From positions 1 through 58,192 of the forward strand of contig CALXNA010000020.1 of the NCBI GenBank assembly GCA_944389615.1: a stretch of DNA of 58,192 nt. The letters are read 5' to 3'. This DNA comes from an uncultured Anaerobiospirillum sp. (GTDB lineage Bacteria; Pseudomonadota; Gammaproteobacteria; Enterobacterales; Succinivibrionaceae). Below are positions 43,376 to 52,857 of the stretch, in pieces. Under the pieces are notes generated by a model, which saw nothing but the letters and a program-made list of their open reading frames with translations, did not search any database and had not been told where the DNA came from. The position numbers were made by a program, and so were the translations under genes. The number at the start of each line of letters is the position of its first letter. Within the stretch, counting starts at the first letter, position 1.

Positions 43376-45925
43376 TTAGTGGGCTTGGCTGTTTTTGAGG
43401 AAGGTGGCGGTATGCGACTCTGGGTAGTCGCCGCGGGCCAGCTCGTACGGACTGCCTTGAGCGACAATGCGTCCGCCGGCGCTGCCGCCTTCGGGGCCTA
43501 AGTCGACGATATAGTCAGCGGCGCGGATGAGGTCGAGGTCGTGCTCGATCACCACCACGGTGGCGCCGCGCGCGATGAGCTGGCGCAAGATGGCAATCAG
43601 GCGGGCGACATCGCTCGGGTGCAGACCGATGGTCGGTTCATCGAAGACAAAGAGCGTGCCTTCTTGGCTTTGCTCTAAGTGGCTTGCGAGCTTAAGGCGC
43701 TGAGCTTCGCCGCCGGAGAGCAAGGTCGTGGCCTCCCCTAAGGTGAGGTAGCCCAGCCCGAGCTGCTCTAAGAGCTCCAAGCGCTGGGCGATGAGCTTGA
43801 TGTCCTTGAGCTCGGCCTTGGCCGCACTCACCTCAAGGCCCATCAGCTCAGGCAGGCTGAGCTTGTTGTGGAGCTTGATGGCATCGGCTTTTTGGTCGTA
43901 GCGGCTGCCGCGGCAGCGCGGGCACGGGATGTCGACATCGGGCAGGAACTGGACATCGAGGGTGATAGCGCCGGTACCGTCGCACTCAGGGCAGCGTAAG
44001 CTGCCGGTGTTGTAGGAGAAGTCGCTCGCTTTGAGGCCCAGAGCTTGAGCTGTTTGCTCCTTGGCGATGACTTTGCGCAGGGCATCGTGGATGCCGGTAT
44101 AGGTCGCGACGGTGGAGCGGATGTTGGTGCCAATGGGGCTTGAGTCGATCACTTGGACGTGGTTGATCCACGGATGCTCAAGGGATGTGACATGCTCAGG
44201 CCACGGAGCTTGCTCAAACTGCGCCTGCAGCGCCGGTACTAAGCTCTCCAAGATCACGGTGGTTTTGCCCGAGCCCGAGACGCCGGTGATGACGTTGAGC
44301 GCATGGCGCTTGAGGCGCAGGGTCAGCCCGTGTACGGTATGGAGCGATCCCATAGTCATGGTGAGCGCGTCTTCATGCTCAGGGGGTTGGGGCAGCGGGG
44401 CCGGTTGCGTGAAAAGATAGGGCGCAATCAGGGACTGCTTGCTTTGCGGCAGCTTGGTCAGTGGGCCTTGGAAGATGACGTGACCGCCCGCAGCGCCCGC
44501 CCCCGGGCCTAACTCGATGAGGTAGTCGGCGTGGCGCAAGAGCTCGGTCTCATGGTCGACTAAGACCACCGAGTTGCCGTCGGCAATGAGCTCGTGCAGG
44601 ACGCCGATCAGGCCATTGAGGTTGTAGGGATGCAAGCCAATTGAGGGCTCGTCTAAGACGTAGAGCACGCCGCTGGTGCGGTTGCGCACCACGCGCGCCA
44701 GCTGGACGCGCTGACGCTCGCCCGTGGACAGGGTATTGGCCGGGCGGTCGAGGCTGAGGTAGCTCAGTCCCAAGGCATGCAGGCGCGCCGCGTTGAGCTT
44801 AAAGGAGTCGATAATGGCGCTTGCCATCGGGCGTAGCGGCTCAGGTAGGGTGGCGGGCACGTGCTCAAGCCACGCGCTGAGCTCGCTCAACGGTAGGGTG
44901 CAGGCCCATGCAAGGTCGTGTCCGTCAATGAGGTGGGCGCGAGCTTGCTCGGAGAGGCGCGTGCCCTGACAGTGCGGGCAGGGGCTGGTGGTGAGGAATT
45001 TGGCGATGCGCTTCATGCCAGACTCATCGCGCACTTTGGATAGGGCGTTTTCGACCGTGTAGATGGCGTTGTAGTAGGTGAAGTCGAGTTCGGTGCTCTC
45101 GGCGCTCTTCTTGGGGTTCTTGGGCCGATAGAGGATGTGCTGCTTGACCGCGGGGCCATGGTAGACGATATTCTTTTCCTCAGCCGTGAGGTCTTTAAAA
45201 GGAACATCGGTGCGCACGCCCATGGCGCGGCAGACATCGGTCATCAGCGACCACATCAGGCTCTGCCATGGCGCGACCGCACCTTCGTCGATGGTGCGGT
45301 TCTCATCGGGCACTAAAGACGCGACATTGACCGTGCGTACCGTGCCGGTACCTTCGCAGTAGGGGCAAGCCCCTTGGGCGTTAAAGGAGAGCTCTTGGGC
45401 CGACGGGCCCATGAAGTGCGCGCCGCACTCGGGGCAGACCAAGGTCTGATCGGCCGCCACGTTGAGGGACGGGGCGACATAGTGGCCGTTAGGACAGCGG
45501 TGGCTGGCACAGCGCGAAAAGAGCAGGCGCAAGCTGTTGAGCAGCTCACTGGAGGTACCAAAGGTCGAGCGCAGCGAGGGGATAGTCGGGCGTTGATGGA
45601 GCGCAATCGCCGCCGGGATGTAGCGCACGCTCTTGACCTCAGGCTTGGTCGCTTGGGTCAGACGGCGCCGGGTGTAGGCTGAGAGCGCCTCAAGATAGCG
45701 GCGCGAGCCTTCGGCATAGAGCACGCCTAAGGCCAAGGACGATTTGCCCGAGCCTGAAACTCCGGCCATCGCCACCACCTGATGGAGCGGAATGTCGAGG
45801 TCGAGCTGCTTGAGGTTGTGCACTGCGGCCCCGCGCACCTCGATGTGGTCGGGCAGCACGCCCGTCGTCCGCTCCTCTGTTTCAATCCCTGCTTGGGCTA
45901 ACAGCTCCAGAATTTCAGCATCCAT
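43376..45925 (-). CDS. UvrA-like ABC-ATPase (excinuclease subunit A paralogue)
   Basis: 849 aa from ATG 45925, preceded by GGAGG; frames up to 45976 are extensions. Two ABC modules of UvrA type: Walker A GVSGSGKSS with Lys61 and a second GVSGSGKTT, signatures LSTGERQRVQLARVV and LSGGEAQRLKLASHL, and Walker B regions LYVLDEPSIGLHP and LFVFDEPTIGLHP. Zinc-finger Cys pairs occur in both halves (CPECGAHF, CPYCEGTG, CPHCQGTRL, CPECDGTG, CPRCRGSR). It is about 90 aa shorter than housekeeping UvrA (about 940 aa) and so fits the UvrA2-like paralogues associated with damage or drug tolerance. No uvrB or uvrC nearby. DNA-damage recognition is the likely but unproven role. Confidence 0.88.
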   Translation of the reverse strand: MDAEILELLAQAGIETEERTTGVLPDHIEVRGAAVHNLKQLDLDIPLHQVVAMAGVSGSGKSSLALGVLYAEGSRRYLEALSAYTRRRLTQATKPEVKSVRYIPAAIALHQRPTIPSLRSTFGTSSELLNSLRLLFSRCASHRCPNGHYVAPSLNVAADQTLVCPECGAHFMGPSAQELSFNAQGACPYCEGTGTVRTVNVASLVPDENRTIDEGAVAPWQSLMWSLMTDVCRAMGVRTDVPFKDLTAEEKNIVYHGPAVKQHILYRPKNPKKSAESTELDFTYYNAIYTVENALSKVRDESGMKRIAKFLTTSPCPHCQGTRLSEQARAHLIDGHDLAWACTLPLSELSAWLEHVPATLPEPLRPMASAIIDSFKLNAARLHALGLSYLSLDRPANTLSTGERQRVQLARVVRNRTSGVLYVLDEPSIGLHPYNLNGLIGVLHELIADGNSVVLVDHETELLRHADYLIELGPGAGAAGGHVIFQGPLTKLPQSKQSLIAPYLFTQPAPLPQPPEHEDALTMTMGSLHTVHGLTLRLKRHALNVITGVSGSGKTTVILESLVPALQAQFEQAPWPEHVTSLEHPWINHVQVIDSSPIGTNIRSTVATYTGIHDALRKVIAKEQTAQALGLKASDFSYNTGSLRCPECDGTGAITLDVQFLPDVDIPCPRCRGSRYDQKADAIKLHNKLSLPELMGLEVSAAKAELKDIKLIAQRLELLEQLGLGYLTLGEATTLLSGGEAQRLKLASHLEQSQEGTLFVFDEPTIGLHPSDVARLIAILRQLIARGATVVVIEHDLDLIRAADYIVDLGPEGGSAGGRIVAQGSPYELARGDYPESHTATFLKNSQAH

Positions 45926-46054
45926 AGTCACCTCCGATGGGCTCATCTTAGCGTGATTTTTGGGCCCTGCGTGCAAATCGTCCCTTTTTGTCTGTTGTCT
46001 CAGGGCCTTTGTGATTAAACTTGGAGCGTCTTTGGTTTAGTTTGGGAGGGTGCG

Positions 46055-46792
46055 ATGGTCAAGTTTGGTTGGGCGCTGGTACTGGGGGCAGTGAGCTGCG
46101 GGGCATGGGCGTCAGTGGCGACCGAAGTAATCACCCCCGACGGGATGGTCAATGGGCAAGCCTTGATCGTCAAGCAATTTGATGCCAAGGCCGCCTATGC
46201 TCAATGCTATCAGCGCGTCCATGGGGTCAAGCAGTGCGCGCAGGCGGCCGACAAGTTTACTGACTCCGGCTGCGTCGAGCGCATCTACGCCGCGGACAAT
46301 CCTGAGGTCTTAGTCAGTGAGACCACCTACGCTAACGGCCAAAAGGACGGCTATGAGCTGACCTACTTTGAGGGCGGCTCACTCTACAAGGTCATGCCCT
46401 ATACCAAGCATAAGGCCGACGGCATGAGCTACGAGTTCAACCGCTCGGGCCACTTGGTTGAGACTGTGTCGTACTTTGAGGGCATGCGCCACGGCCCAGC
46501 GCAGGGCTTCTACGACAGCGGCAACTTGCGCTTTGAGGCCAACTTCGCCTTAGACCGCTTAGATGGGCTCTATCGCACCTATTACGATGGCTTGGGCCAA
46601 GTGCAATCAAACGTCATGTACTCGCAGGGCAAGCGCTCGGGGCCGGGTATGTTCTACGACACCCAGGGTAAGATGCTCTACGAGGTCACCTTCAAAGACG
46701 ACAAGGCCATCTCGGGCAAGTGCGCCAGCGGCCGCTTCTTAGAGAGCGCAGAGTTAAGCGGCATCCCGGCCCACGCGCCGAACTGTCAGTAG
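46055..46792 (+). CDS. Exported MORN_2-repeat protein (YwqK-like)
   Basis: 245 aa; ATG 46055 has GGGAGGG upstream. A signal peptide (VKFGWALVLGAVSCGAWAS) leads into a Cys-containing N-terminal domain (CYQRVHGVKQCAQ, SGCVERIY). Five to six repeats of about 22-24 aa of the MORN_2 type follow (TTYANGQKDGYELTYFEGGSL, SYFEGMRHGPAQGFYDSGNL, MYSQGKRSGPGMFYDTQGKM). Such proteins are often called YwqK-family antitoxins, but no toxin partner is visible and the signal peptide points to an envelope location. Function unknown. Divergent from the UvrA-like gene, 129 bases apart. Confidence 0.8.
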   Translation: MVKFGWALVLGAVSCGAWASVATEVITPDGMVNGQALIVKQFDAKAAYAQCYQRVHGVKQCAQAADKFTDSGCVERIYAADNPEVLVSETTYANGQKDGYELTYFEGGSLYKVMPYTKHKADGMSYEFNRSGHLVETVSYFEGMRHGPAQGFYDSGNLRFEANFALDRLDGLYRTYYDGLGQVQSNVMYSQGKRSGPGMFYDTQGKMLYEVTFKDDKAISGKCASGRFLESAELSGIPAHAPNCQ

Positions 46793-46875
46793 CCGCCGCG
46801 CTCGATTCCGCGCTCGCCGCCCTGCCGATATCTAGCACTGACTTCGCCGTTTCGGCACAATCTGTGCTGAGGGCA

Positions 46876-46924
46876 GCAATTCATAATTGCAGCTCTGTGG
46901 TCAAACGCCCATCAAGCTTGATGG
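46876..46924. promoter_or_regulatory. Pair of perfect palindromes upstream of the giant helicase gene
   Basis: GCAATT-CAT-AATTGC (46876-46890) and CCATCAAGCTTGATGG (46909-46924) lie 18 bases apart in the gap between the MORN-repeat gene and the UvrD-like gene. They could be operator sites or the end of the upstream transcript; no T-tract follows. Confidence 0.35.
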
Positions 46925-47308
46925 TATGCGCTCTCTTGAGCTGTCAAAAAATTTGGTTGTGCCTCCACCGCTGCGTTAGGCGTGCCGCTTCCGGCTGCCA
47001 TAAAAGCAACGCGGATGTCCCCAGCTTATGCAGACAGGGCGCAACTGAGGGTAGTGGTTTGTTGCGTTGAGGGGAGGGCACCTGTGGCAGGTCAGGGCTG
47101 TTCTCAGGCCAAAAAGTTTTGTGCGCCGCTGGGCACACAACGCGCGGCTCTGGGGGGCACTGAGCCTAATTCCGGCCGGGCTCCGACAGGACATCACGGT
47201 TTAAGTGGCAAGCAGGTACGGGCGAACACCGCCCGCGCCTATGTCTTATCGCGCCAAAAACGCGCCCAAAGTGCGCCGCCAACCAGCAGCGTCGAGACCG
47301 GGCCGACC

Positions 47309-50300
47309 ATGCGCGCGCGCCCGCTGCAACCGCAGGTGCCGCCACAGGTGCCGCAAGCTAACCCGGCGGCAAGCGCCGCGACCTTAGAAATCAGCACCAC
47401 CGAGATCTCCTCGCAGCGGGCCCGGGCCTTACTGCAAATCTATCAAGAGCATAACGCCCATACCTTGGGCGCGACCACCAACGCCATCGCCCTGCGCGTG
47501 GGCGCCCCAGTGCCCAATGCCTCGCCGCAAGTGGTAGGCGTGGTGCCGTCAGCCCCGACGGCCTTGGCCACGGAGCTCGCGAGCGCCACCGGCGCTGTTA
47601 GTGCGGTGCCCACCGAACGCAGTCCATCCCGCGATAACGGCTGGGGCGCAACCGGCGCTTGGGGCATCTACGCCCCCAAGCCCTTGGCAGGCTTTACCAA
47701 TACCACCTTTAACGACGCCCCCTTTGCTCAGCTCACTGACGCCGCTGAAGGCGCGAGCTTCTCGAGCGACTCCTTTACTAACGCCGCCGCAGGCGAAAGC
47801 GGCGAGCTCAATGTCGGCGCTTTAGAGGAAAGTCAGGCCAGTGGCTTGGCTGATCTCTTTGCGCGCAAGTTGATGGAGCTGGCCACCAAGTCCCAAGAGG
47901 GCAAGGACGGAGCCTTACCGGGGCCGACTAAGGGCTGGGCCCACTCGGGCGAGCCGGAGCTCACCGTCAAGTCGCTCTTAGGTGAGGCCCAATTAGAAGA
48001 GCTCAAGGCCGATGACCCCTTGGTATTGCAGGCGCTGGCCGCCCAGCGCGCAGAGCAAAACCATAGCGACGGTAACCCCGGCGCCGCCACCGCTTTGGCG
48101 CAAGCGCTCAAGGGCCAAAAGCCGAGCCCAACCCGCAATATCTTAAAGCACGAGCGCAAGCTCAACTACGGCTCCTTGGTCTCGCTCCCGGCGCGCCTGC
48201 TCCATGAGTTCTACGCGCCCAGTATTGGCCGGGGCGATGTCGTCATCCATGACCTATGGCTCAATGGCCAGCATCTACCCTTGGTCGTGGCCAATGCCCA
48301 GCGCGGCGTCATTATCGTGCTGCTGTGCAGCGAGACCTATAACGAGTTGCGCGCTAATCCGCAGCTAGTGCATCAGCGCAAGCAGTACTGCGTGCAGCTG
48401 CGCCAGCACTTTGCTCGCTCCTTTTGCGAGCCTAATAACATCTACTCCTACCGCGACCTGCTGCAGCATGTCCACGTGGTGCAATGCTACCTCTATGTCA
48501 ATGAGCGCAATGTCCACGCCATCTTCCCGCCCTCGACCTTGAAGACCTATGTGGTCGAAGGCGAGGCCTCGATTCATATCCGCTGGCCTAAAAATGAGCT
48601 GCTGCGCACCACCTGCGAGTACTTAGAACGCAACTTCACCCATGAGAGCATCTACGTCGGCGGTGAAATTGGCCCGATTGGCGCTCCGGGGCGCTCGCAT
48701 CTGTCGCTCTTTGGCGCGGGAGGCTTAGGGGGCAAGCAGGGCCTCAAGTGGCTGGCGCAAGACCAGCGCGTGCCGTATCTCATCAACGAGCGCCATGAGC
48801 GTGCCTTGCTCACCGGCGTCGACGTCTCCTATCAGCTCTGGGGCCTTGAGCACCTTGACCACCGGCCGGTGCTCTTTGACCGCCTCAAGATGCGCCCCCT
48901 CGTGCACTCCAGCCCCGAGCTGCGCCAATTGATTGCGCGCAAGGATGAGTTAGAAGGGGCGATGGGCAAGCGCTCGCCGCATGATGGCATGGTCTACCTG
49001 CCGCAGGGCGCGCAGATTGAGTACATCGAGACCCACGAAAGCATCATCATGGGGCCCAGCTTCAATCAGATTAAGGCCCCATACAAGGTCAAGCTCACCA
49101 TCAAGGCCAAGCCGTCGCACGATATGGCCGATGTTGAGCTCCAGCCGGTGGTGGGTCAACCTAACAAGCTCAAGATTTTGGGGATCGAGCACAATCTGCA
49201 GCGCCTTAAGGGTATTGAGTCCTTAAGCCGCCCGCGCTCGATCTTAAATGACGCGAGCGAGCACGATTTGCTGGTCAGCTGGGGCCAAGGTGCCTATGAG
49301 CGCGCCCGTCACGCCTTCCTGACCAAGGGGCCGGGCAGTACCCATCAGCGCGGCTTGATCAAGCCGATGAGCGATGAGAGCGTGCCGTGCCGCGGCGTCT
49401 ATCAGCTCGGCCATTTGACCCAGTACGAAGCGGCGCTGCGTGAGTACAGCTGCGTCCATCTGGACGCCTTGCAGCTCACCGCGGTGCAAAACCCGGCCCC
49501 GCTTGGCTTAGTCTTAGGCGTCTTGGGCTCAGGCCGTACCCAAGTCCTAGTCGAGAAGGCAGTCTACAGCTACGTCACCTTGCTGCAAGAGCGTGCCAAC
49601 GCCAACTCCGCTAACGCCACGAGCCCGAACGGCAGTTACAGCCGCGCCACGCTGCAACACGCGCCGCGCGTGCTCATTTTGCACTACAACTTGACCTTGG
49701 GTGCCTTTATCAGCGAGCGTCTCAAGCGCCATGTGGTCAACCTCGACTTGAGCCACTTCACCTTATGCTCGCTCAGCATCCCCGAGTCCTTAGACAGCAT
49801 CGATCTGAGCTCCTATGACATCGTCATGGTTGACGAGGCGCAGGATGTGCGCCCGGAGTTCCTCTTTAAGATCTTAAGCCGCTGCACCAAGCTGCGCTGC
49901 TGCTATCTCTTTGCCGACTTCTGCCAGAATCTCTATCACACCACGGCCTCGTTAAACCGCATGGTGCTGCTCTTGGCCAACCTCAATAAGGTTTTAGGGC
50001 CGCTCAAGCCCCTGAGCACCAAGACCACGGTCAAAGAGCGCGACGCCCTGAGTGTCAACTTAGGCCTGATTGCCACCAAGGGCCACAGCAGCGAGCGCCC
50101 GCCCCACGAGGAAAAGGCCACCAGCGCCCGCCTCCTCATGACCGAAAGCGAAGAGAGCAAGGAAAGCCAAGCGATTTCGGCCTTAAGTCAGCTCCTCAAC
50201 ACCCAAGAGGAACTGCGCTCGGTGCAGGAGATGGCGAACATCGCCCAGCGCGACTTAAACCAAGAACTGATTCAGTGCAGCTTAGTGTTGCCGTCGGGGA

Positions 50301-52561
50301 TCATGGCGCAGCTGCAAGAGCTCGAGCGCAAGCAGCAGGTGACGGTGCGCCTGCTCCCGCTGTCCTATCGCTTAAATCCGGGCCTTGCCACCGCGGTGCA
50401 TCGCTACAAGCTTGAGGCCTTTACCGCCGAGGAGATCGGTTACAACATCGGCATGATCTTCGCGCGCTATATGAGCTGGGAGCGTGAGCAATATCAGGCG
50501 CGCCTCGCCCTAGGCCACAGCATCAAGGGCACGCTCAGCCTCTCGGAGCTCTGGGAGTACTTAGCCCAAGAGCAGACGCGTCTCAACGCCCAAGTGGCCA
50601 ACCTCGCGCTGCCTTTTAGCGCCTCGAACACTGCCTTTAATATGGCGGCCTTTGCCTTAGAGCGGCTGCGCAGCGAGCTGGTACGCACCCAGTGCTCGCG
50701 CCTTGCGCGCGCCTTCGTCCAAGGTGAGGTCACGGCCCAATTCCAATTACGGCGCCCGCTCCCGGTGACCTTATTGAGCTTCAATGCCTTAAGCCAGCTC
50801 TTTGCCCTGCCTTTTGCCGCGCTGACTGATCCCAAGAGCGCGACCAAGGATCAAAGCAATAGCTCCGAGCAGTGGATTGATGCGGCCTTAAAGCAAGAGC
50901 CGCCGAGCGCTGAGCGCCCGCAGGCCAACGACTTGAGCCAAGTGCGCATGAGCGTGCGCGCCTTAGATGCGATTAGTCCCGACGAGGCCAAGCTCTTAGG
51001 AGCGCTGACTATTCACCGTCTCAATGAGAATCAGCTCTCCTATCAGCGCGCGCTCAAGCTCAGCAATACCAAGGAAGCGAGCGGCCGCATCTACTACTTG
51101 GCCTGCCTTGAGGACATGTGGCAGCAGGTGAGCAAGTTCTGCGCGCTCGACCATGGCACCCACGCCATATTCGCGCCGCTGTCACGCGCCGAGCGGCGCA
51201 ATCTTGCCGATGAGCTCACCACCTCATGGGCGGTGCTAGCCTCACATAGCGCCCCGCTGGTGTACCTTGACTTCATGATGCGCCACTCCGGGCGCATGCA
51301 CAAGACCGCCCTGATGATGCAAAGTCTCGAGCAGCGCGTCTTAAGCGCAGTCGGGGCTGATTTGCTTACGAGTGCCGAGCCCGTGCTCTACCAGCTGCAG
51401 CAGCGCCTCAGTCGCGAGTTCTATCTGATTAGACACCACCATATCGAGTACTTAAGCTGGGCAGTAGGGCCACGCTATGCCGCCAGCAAGAGCCGTCTGT
51501 GCGCTGAGCTCACCCTGCTTACCTCAAATGACCCAAGCAAGTCCGAGTCACTGGGGCCAAGCGAGCGCGCCTTCCTCGTTGATGCCTTGCTCATCAACGA
51601 AGAGCTGCAAGCGAGTCGCGCCGCGCTCAATCTTGAGTCCAACTTAAACAAGCTCACCTTCTTAGATGATTATGCCGTGCCCGACAAGAGCACGCTCAAG
51701 TCCTACCCCATCAGCGTGGCCTCGCTCTGCCATGACTACAACTTGGCCTACTTAGAGCGCTCTTCGACCGCCTCGCCGCTTGGCCGCATCAAGCCGCGTG
51801 ATGACCATGACAACAGCGACCTGCAGCTGGTACGCCTGATGGCGCTTGCCCCCACCGTCGGTGAGCGCATCGCCAAGCTCATCTCTGCCGCACTCCTTGC
51901 CTTATTTGCCCCCAGCGCCAAGCGCCTCTACGAGCGCATGCTCGCCGCCTACCTCGGCATCGGCACCGATATCATGGGGCGCCATCAGCGCCAGATTCTG
52001 ACGCTGTTTAAGAGTGACCTTGCGCAGCGCCAGCGCCAAAAGCAGCAAGACCCGACCAATCAGCAGCTGCAGCGCGAGATTGCCGCCCTGAGTGCGTGGA
52101 TTGAGCAACTGAGTACCGAACAAGACCCCAAGGCGCTCTATCGGCGCTCGGAGCGCGACATCATCACTGACCTTGCGGTCAAGGCCGAGCAGGCCTTAAG
52201 CCACGTGCGCTTCTCTGAGGACAATGCTTTCTACAAGGAGCGCTTTAGCGTCGACAACGACCGCATCACGCTCTCAACCATTCACTCCTTTAAAGGCGCC
52301 GAGGCCGACAAGGTCGCCTTAATCCTAGGTGACAAGGCACACGGAACCTTAAGCAAGGAGCTCTTCTACACCGGCATCAGCCGGGCGCGCCAGCACCTGC
52401 ACATCCTCTACCATGCTCCGAGCACGGTCGCGCGCATCGCCCGCTGCACCGACCAAGGCATGGGCGAGCTCAAGTGTGTGGCCGACCTCGGCGCCCTCAA
52501 AGAGCAAGAGGCCCCGGCGCAAACTACGCCCAGTAGTCCTAAACGCTCAGGCCCGCCGTGA
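47309..52561 (+). CDS. Giant UvrD/Rep-like protein with a Walker A Lys-to-Arg change
   Basis: About 1750 aa if started at ATG 47309. The frame is open back to a GTG at 46982 and an ATG at 47015; no start has a good Shine-Dalgarno, so the N-terminus is unsettled. The first 250 residues are Ala/Pro/Ser-rich. A region around 290-480 (GRGDVVIHDLWLNGQHLPLVV, VVQCYLYVNERNVHAIF) may be a nuclease-like fold but is unidentified. The C-terminal SF1A helicase signature is clear: Q-motif LTAVQNPAP, motif I GVLGSGRT, motif II VDEAQDV (Asp842), motif V STIHSFKGAEADKVALI and motif VI FYTGISRARQHLHIL. Residue 743 is Arg where the catalytic Lys is expected. A long insertion (about 900-1600) separates the halves. 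A DNA-repair or defence role is possible. Confidence 0.75.
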   Translation: MRARPLQPQVPPQVPQANPAASAATLEISTTEISSQRARALLQIYQEHNAHTLGATTNAIALRVGAPVPNASPQVVGVVPSAPTALATELASATGAVSAVPTERSPSRDNGWGATGAWGIYAPKPLAGFTNTTFNDAPFAQLTDAAEGASFSSDSFTNAAAGESGELNVGALEESQASGLADLFARKLMELATKSQEGKDGALPGPTKGWAHSGEPELTVKSLLGEAQLEELKADDPLVLQALAAQRAEQNHSDGNPGAATALAQALKGQKPSPTRNILKHERKLNYGSLVSLPARLLHEFYAPSIGRGDVVIHDLWLNGQHLPLVVANAQRGVIIVLLCSETYNELRANPQLVHQRKQYCVQLRQHFARSFCEPNNIYSYRDLLQHVHVVQCYLYVNERNVHAIFPPSTLKTYVVEGEASIHIRWPKNELLRTTCEYLERNFTHESIYVGGEIGPIGAPGRSHLSLFGAGGLGGKQGLKWLAQDQRVPYLINERHERALLTGVDVSYQLWGLEHLDHRPVLFDRLKMRPLVHSSPELRQLIARKDELEGAMGKRSPHDGMVYLPQGAQIEYIETHESIIMGPSFNQIKAPYKVKLTIKAKPSHDMADVELQPVVGQPNKLKILGIEHNLQRLKGIESLSRPRSILNDASEHDLLVSWGQGAYERARHAFLTKGPGSTHQRGLIKPMSDESVPCRGVYQLGHLTQYEAALREYSCVHLDALQLTAVQNPAPLGLVLGVLGSGRTQVLVEKAVYSYVTLLQERANANSANATSPNGSYSRATLQHAPRVLILHYNLTLGAFISERLKRHVVNLDLSHFTLCSLSIPESLDSIDLSSYDIVMVDEAQDVRPEFLFKILSRCTKLRCCYLFADFCQNLYHTTASLNRMVLLLANLNKVLGPLKPLSTKTTVKERDALSVNLGLIATKGHSSERPPHEEKATSARLLMTESEESKESQAISALSQLLNTQEELRSVQEMANIAQRDLNQELIQCSLVLPSGIMAQLQELERKQQVTVRLLPLSYRLNPGLATAVHRYKLEAFTAEEIGYNIGMIFARYMSWEREQYQARLALGHSIKGTLSLSELWEYLAQEQTRLNAQVANLALPFSASNTAFNMAAFALERLRSELVRTQCSRLARAFVQGEVTAQFQLRRPLPVTLLSFNALSQLFALPFAALTDPKSATKDQSNSSEQWIDAALKQEPPSAERPQANDLSQVRMSVRALDAISPDEAKLLGALTIHRLNENQLSYQRALKLSNTKEASGRIYYLACLEDMWQQVSKFCALDHGTHAIFAPLSRAERRNLADELTTSWAVLASHSAPLVYLDFMMRHSGRMHKTALMMQSLEQRVLSAVGADLLTSAEPVLYQLQQRLSREFYLIRHHHIEYLSWAVGPRYAASKSRLCAELTLLTSNDPSKSESLGPSERAFLVDALLINEELQASRAALNLESNLNKLTFLDDYAVPDKSTLKSYPISVASLCHDYNLAYLERSSTASPLGRIKPRDDHDNSDLQLVRLMALAPTVGERIAKLISAALLALFAPSAKRLYERMLAAYLGIGTDIMGRHQRQILTLFKSDLAQRQRQKQQDPTNQQLQREIAALSAWIEQLSTEQDPKALYRRSERDIITDLAVKAEQALSHVRFSEDNAFYKERFSVDNDRITLSTIHSFKGAEADKVALILGDKAHGTLSKELFYTGISRARQHLHILYHAPSTVARIARCTDQGMGELKCVADLGALKEQEAPAQTTPSSPKRSGPP

Positions 52562-52589
52562 GACTAGCCCACCCCAGCGGCGCGCGCCC

Positions 52590-52730
52590 ATGGCGCAGGA
52601 CAGCGGCACTCAAGCGAGTAGCTCCAATGCCAAGGTGCGTCTTGCCCAGTTCCCGGACGTCACCCCCAAGCCGCCGCGGCCGAGTGCGCCGGGCGATAAG
52701 ACTATGGTGCTGCTGGGCACCTTTAGCTAA
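52590..52730 (+). CDS. Possible small protein, 46 aa
   Basis: ATG 52590 opens MAQDSGTQASSSNAKVRLAQ and ends PGDKTMVLLGTFS, Pro/Ser/Thr-rich and without a clear Shine-Dalgarno. It directly follows the UvrD-like gene. Composition is compatible with a short disordered protein, but it may be chance. A GC-motif (CAGCGCCCGCCC) follows the stop. Confidence 0.25.
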   Translation: MAQDSGTQASSSNAKVRLAQFPDVTPKPPRPSAPGDKTMVLLGTFS

Positions 52731-52823
52731 GACGGCAGCGCCCGCCCCCGAGAACATCAGGGCGCTTCGCGCCGCTCGGTGGGCTGATTTAAGCCGTTTG
52801 GGGCGCAACGCGGCTCATAGCTA

Positions 52824-52832
52824 TGCTATGAT
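52824..52832 (+). promoter_or_regulatory. Extended -10 promoter of AAA/nuclease copy 1
   Basis: TGCTATGAT, 26 bases before ATG 52858. The DNA upstream (TTTAAGCCGTTTTGGGGCGC) is repeated before copy 2 (TTTAAGCCATTTTGGGACGC), so the promoter region was duplicated with the gene. Confidence 0.55.
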
Positions 52833-52857
52833 GCCGGTTAAGGGAGCAAAGAGCATC

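Noticed and set aside
44490..44510. GC motif like GGGGCGGGCGCTG inside the UvrA-like gene
   Set aside because: There it encodes a Gly/Ala/Pro-rich loop before the second ABC module, so it is explained by coding.
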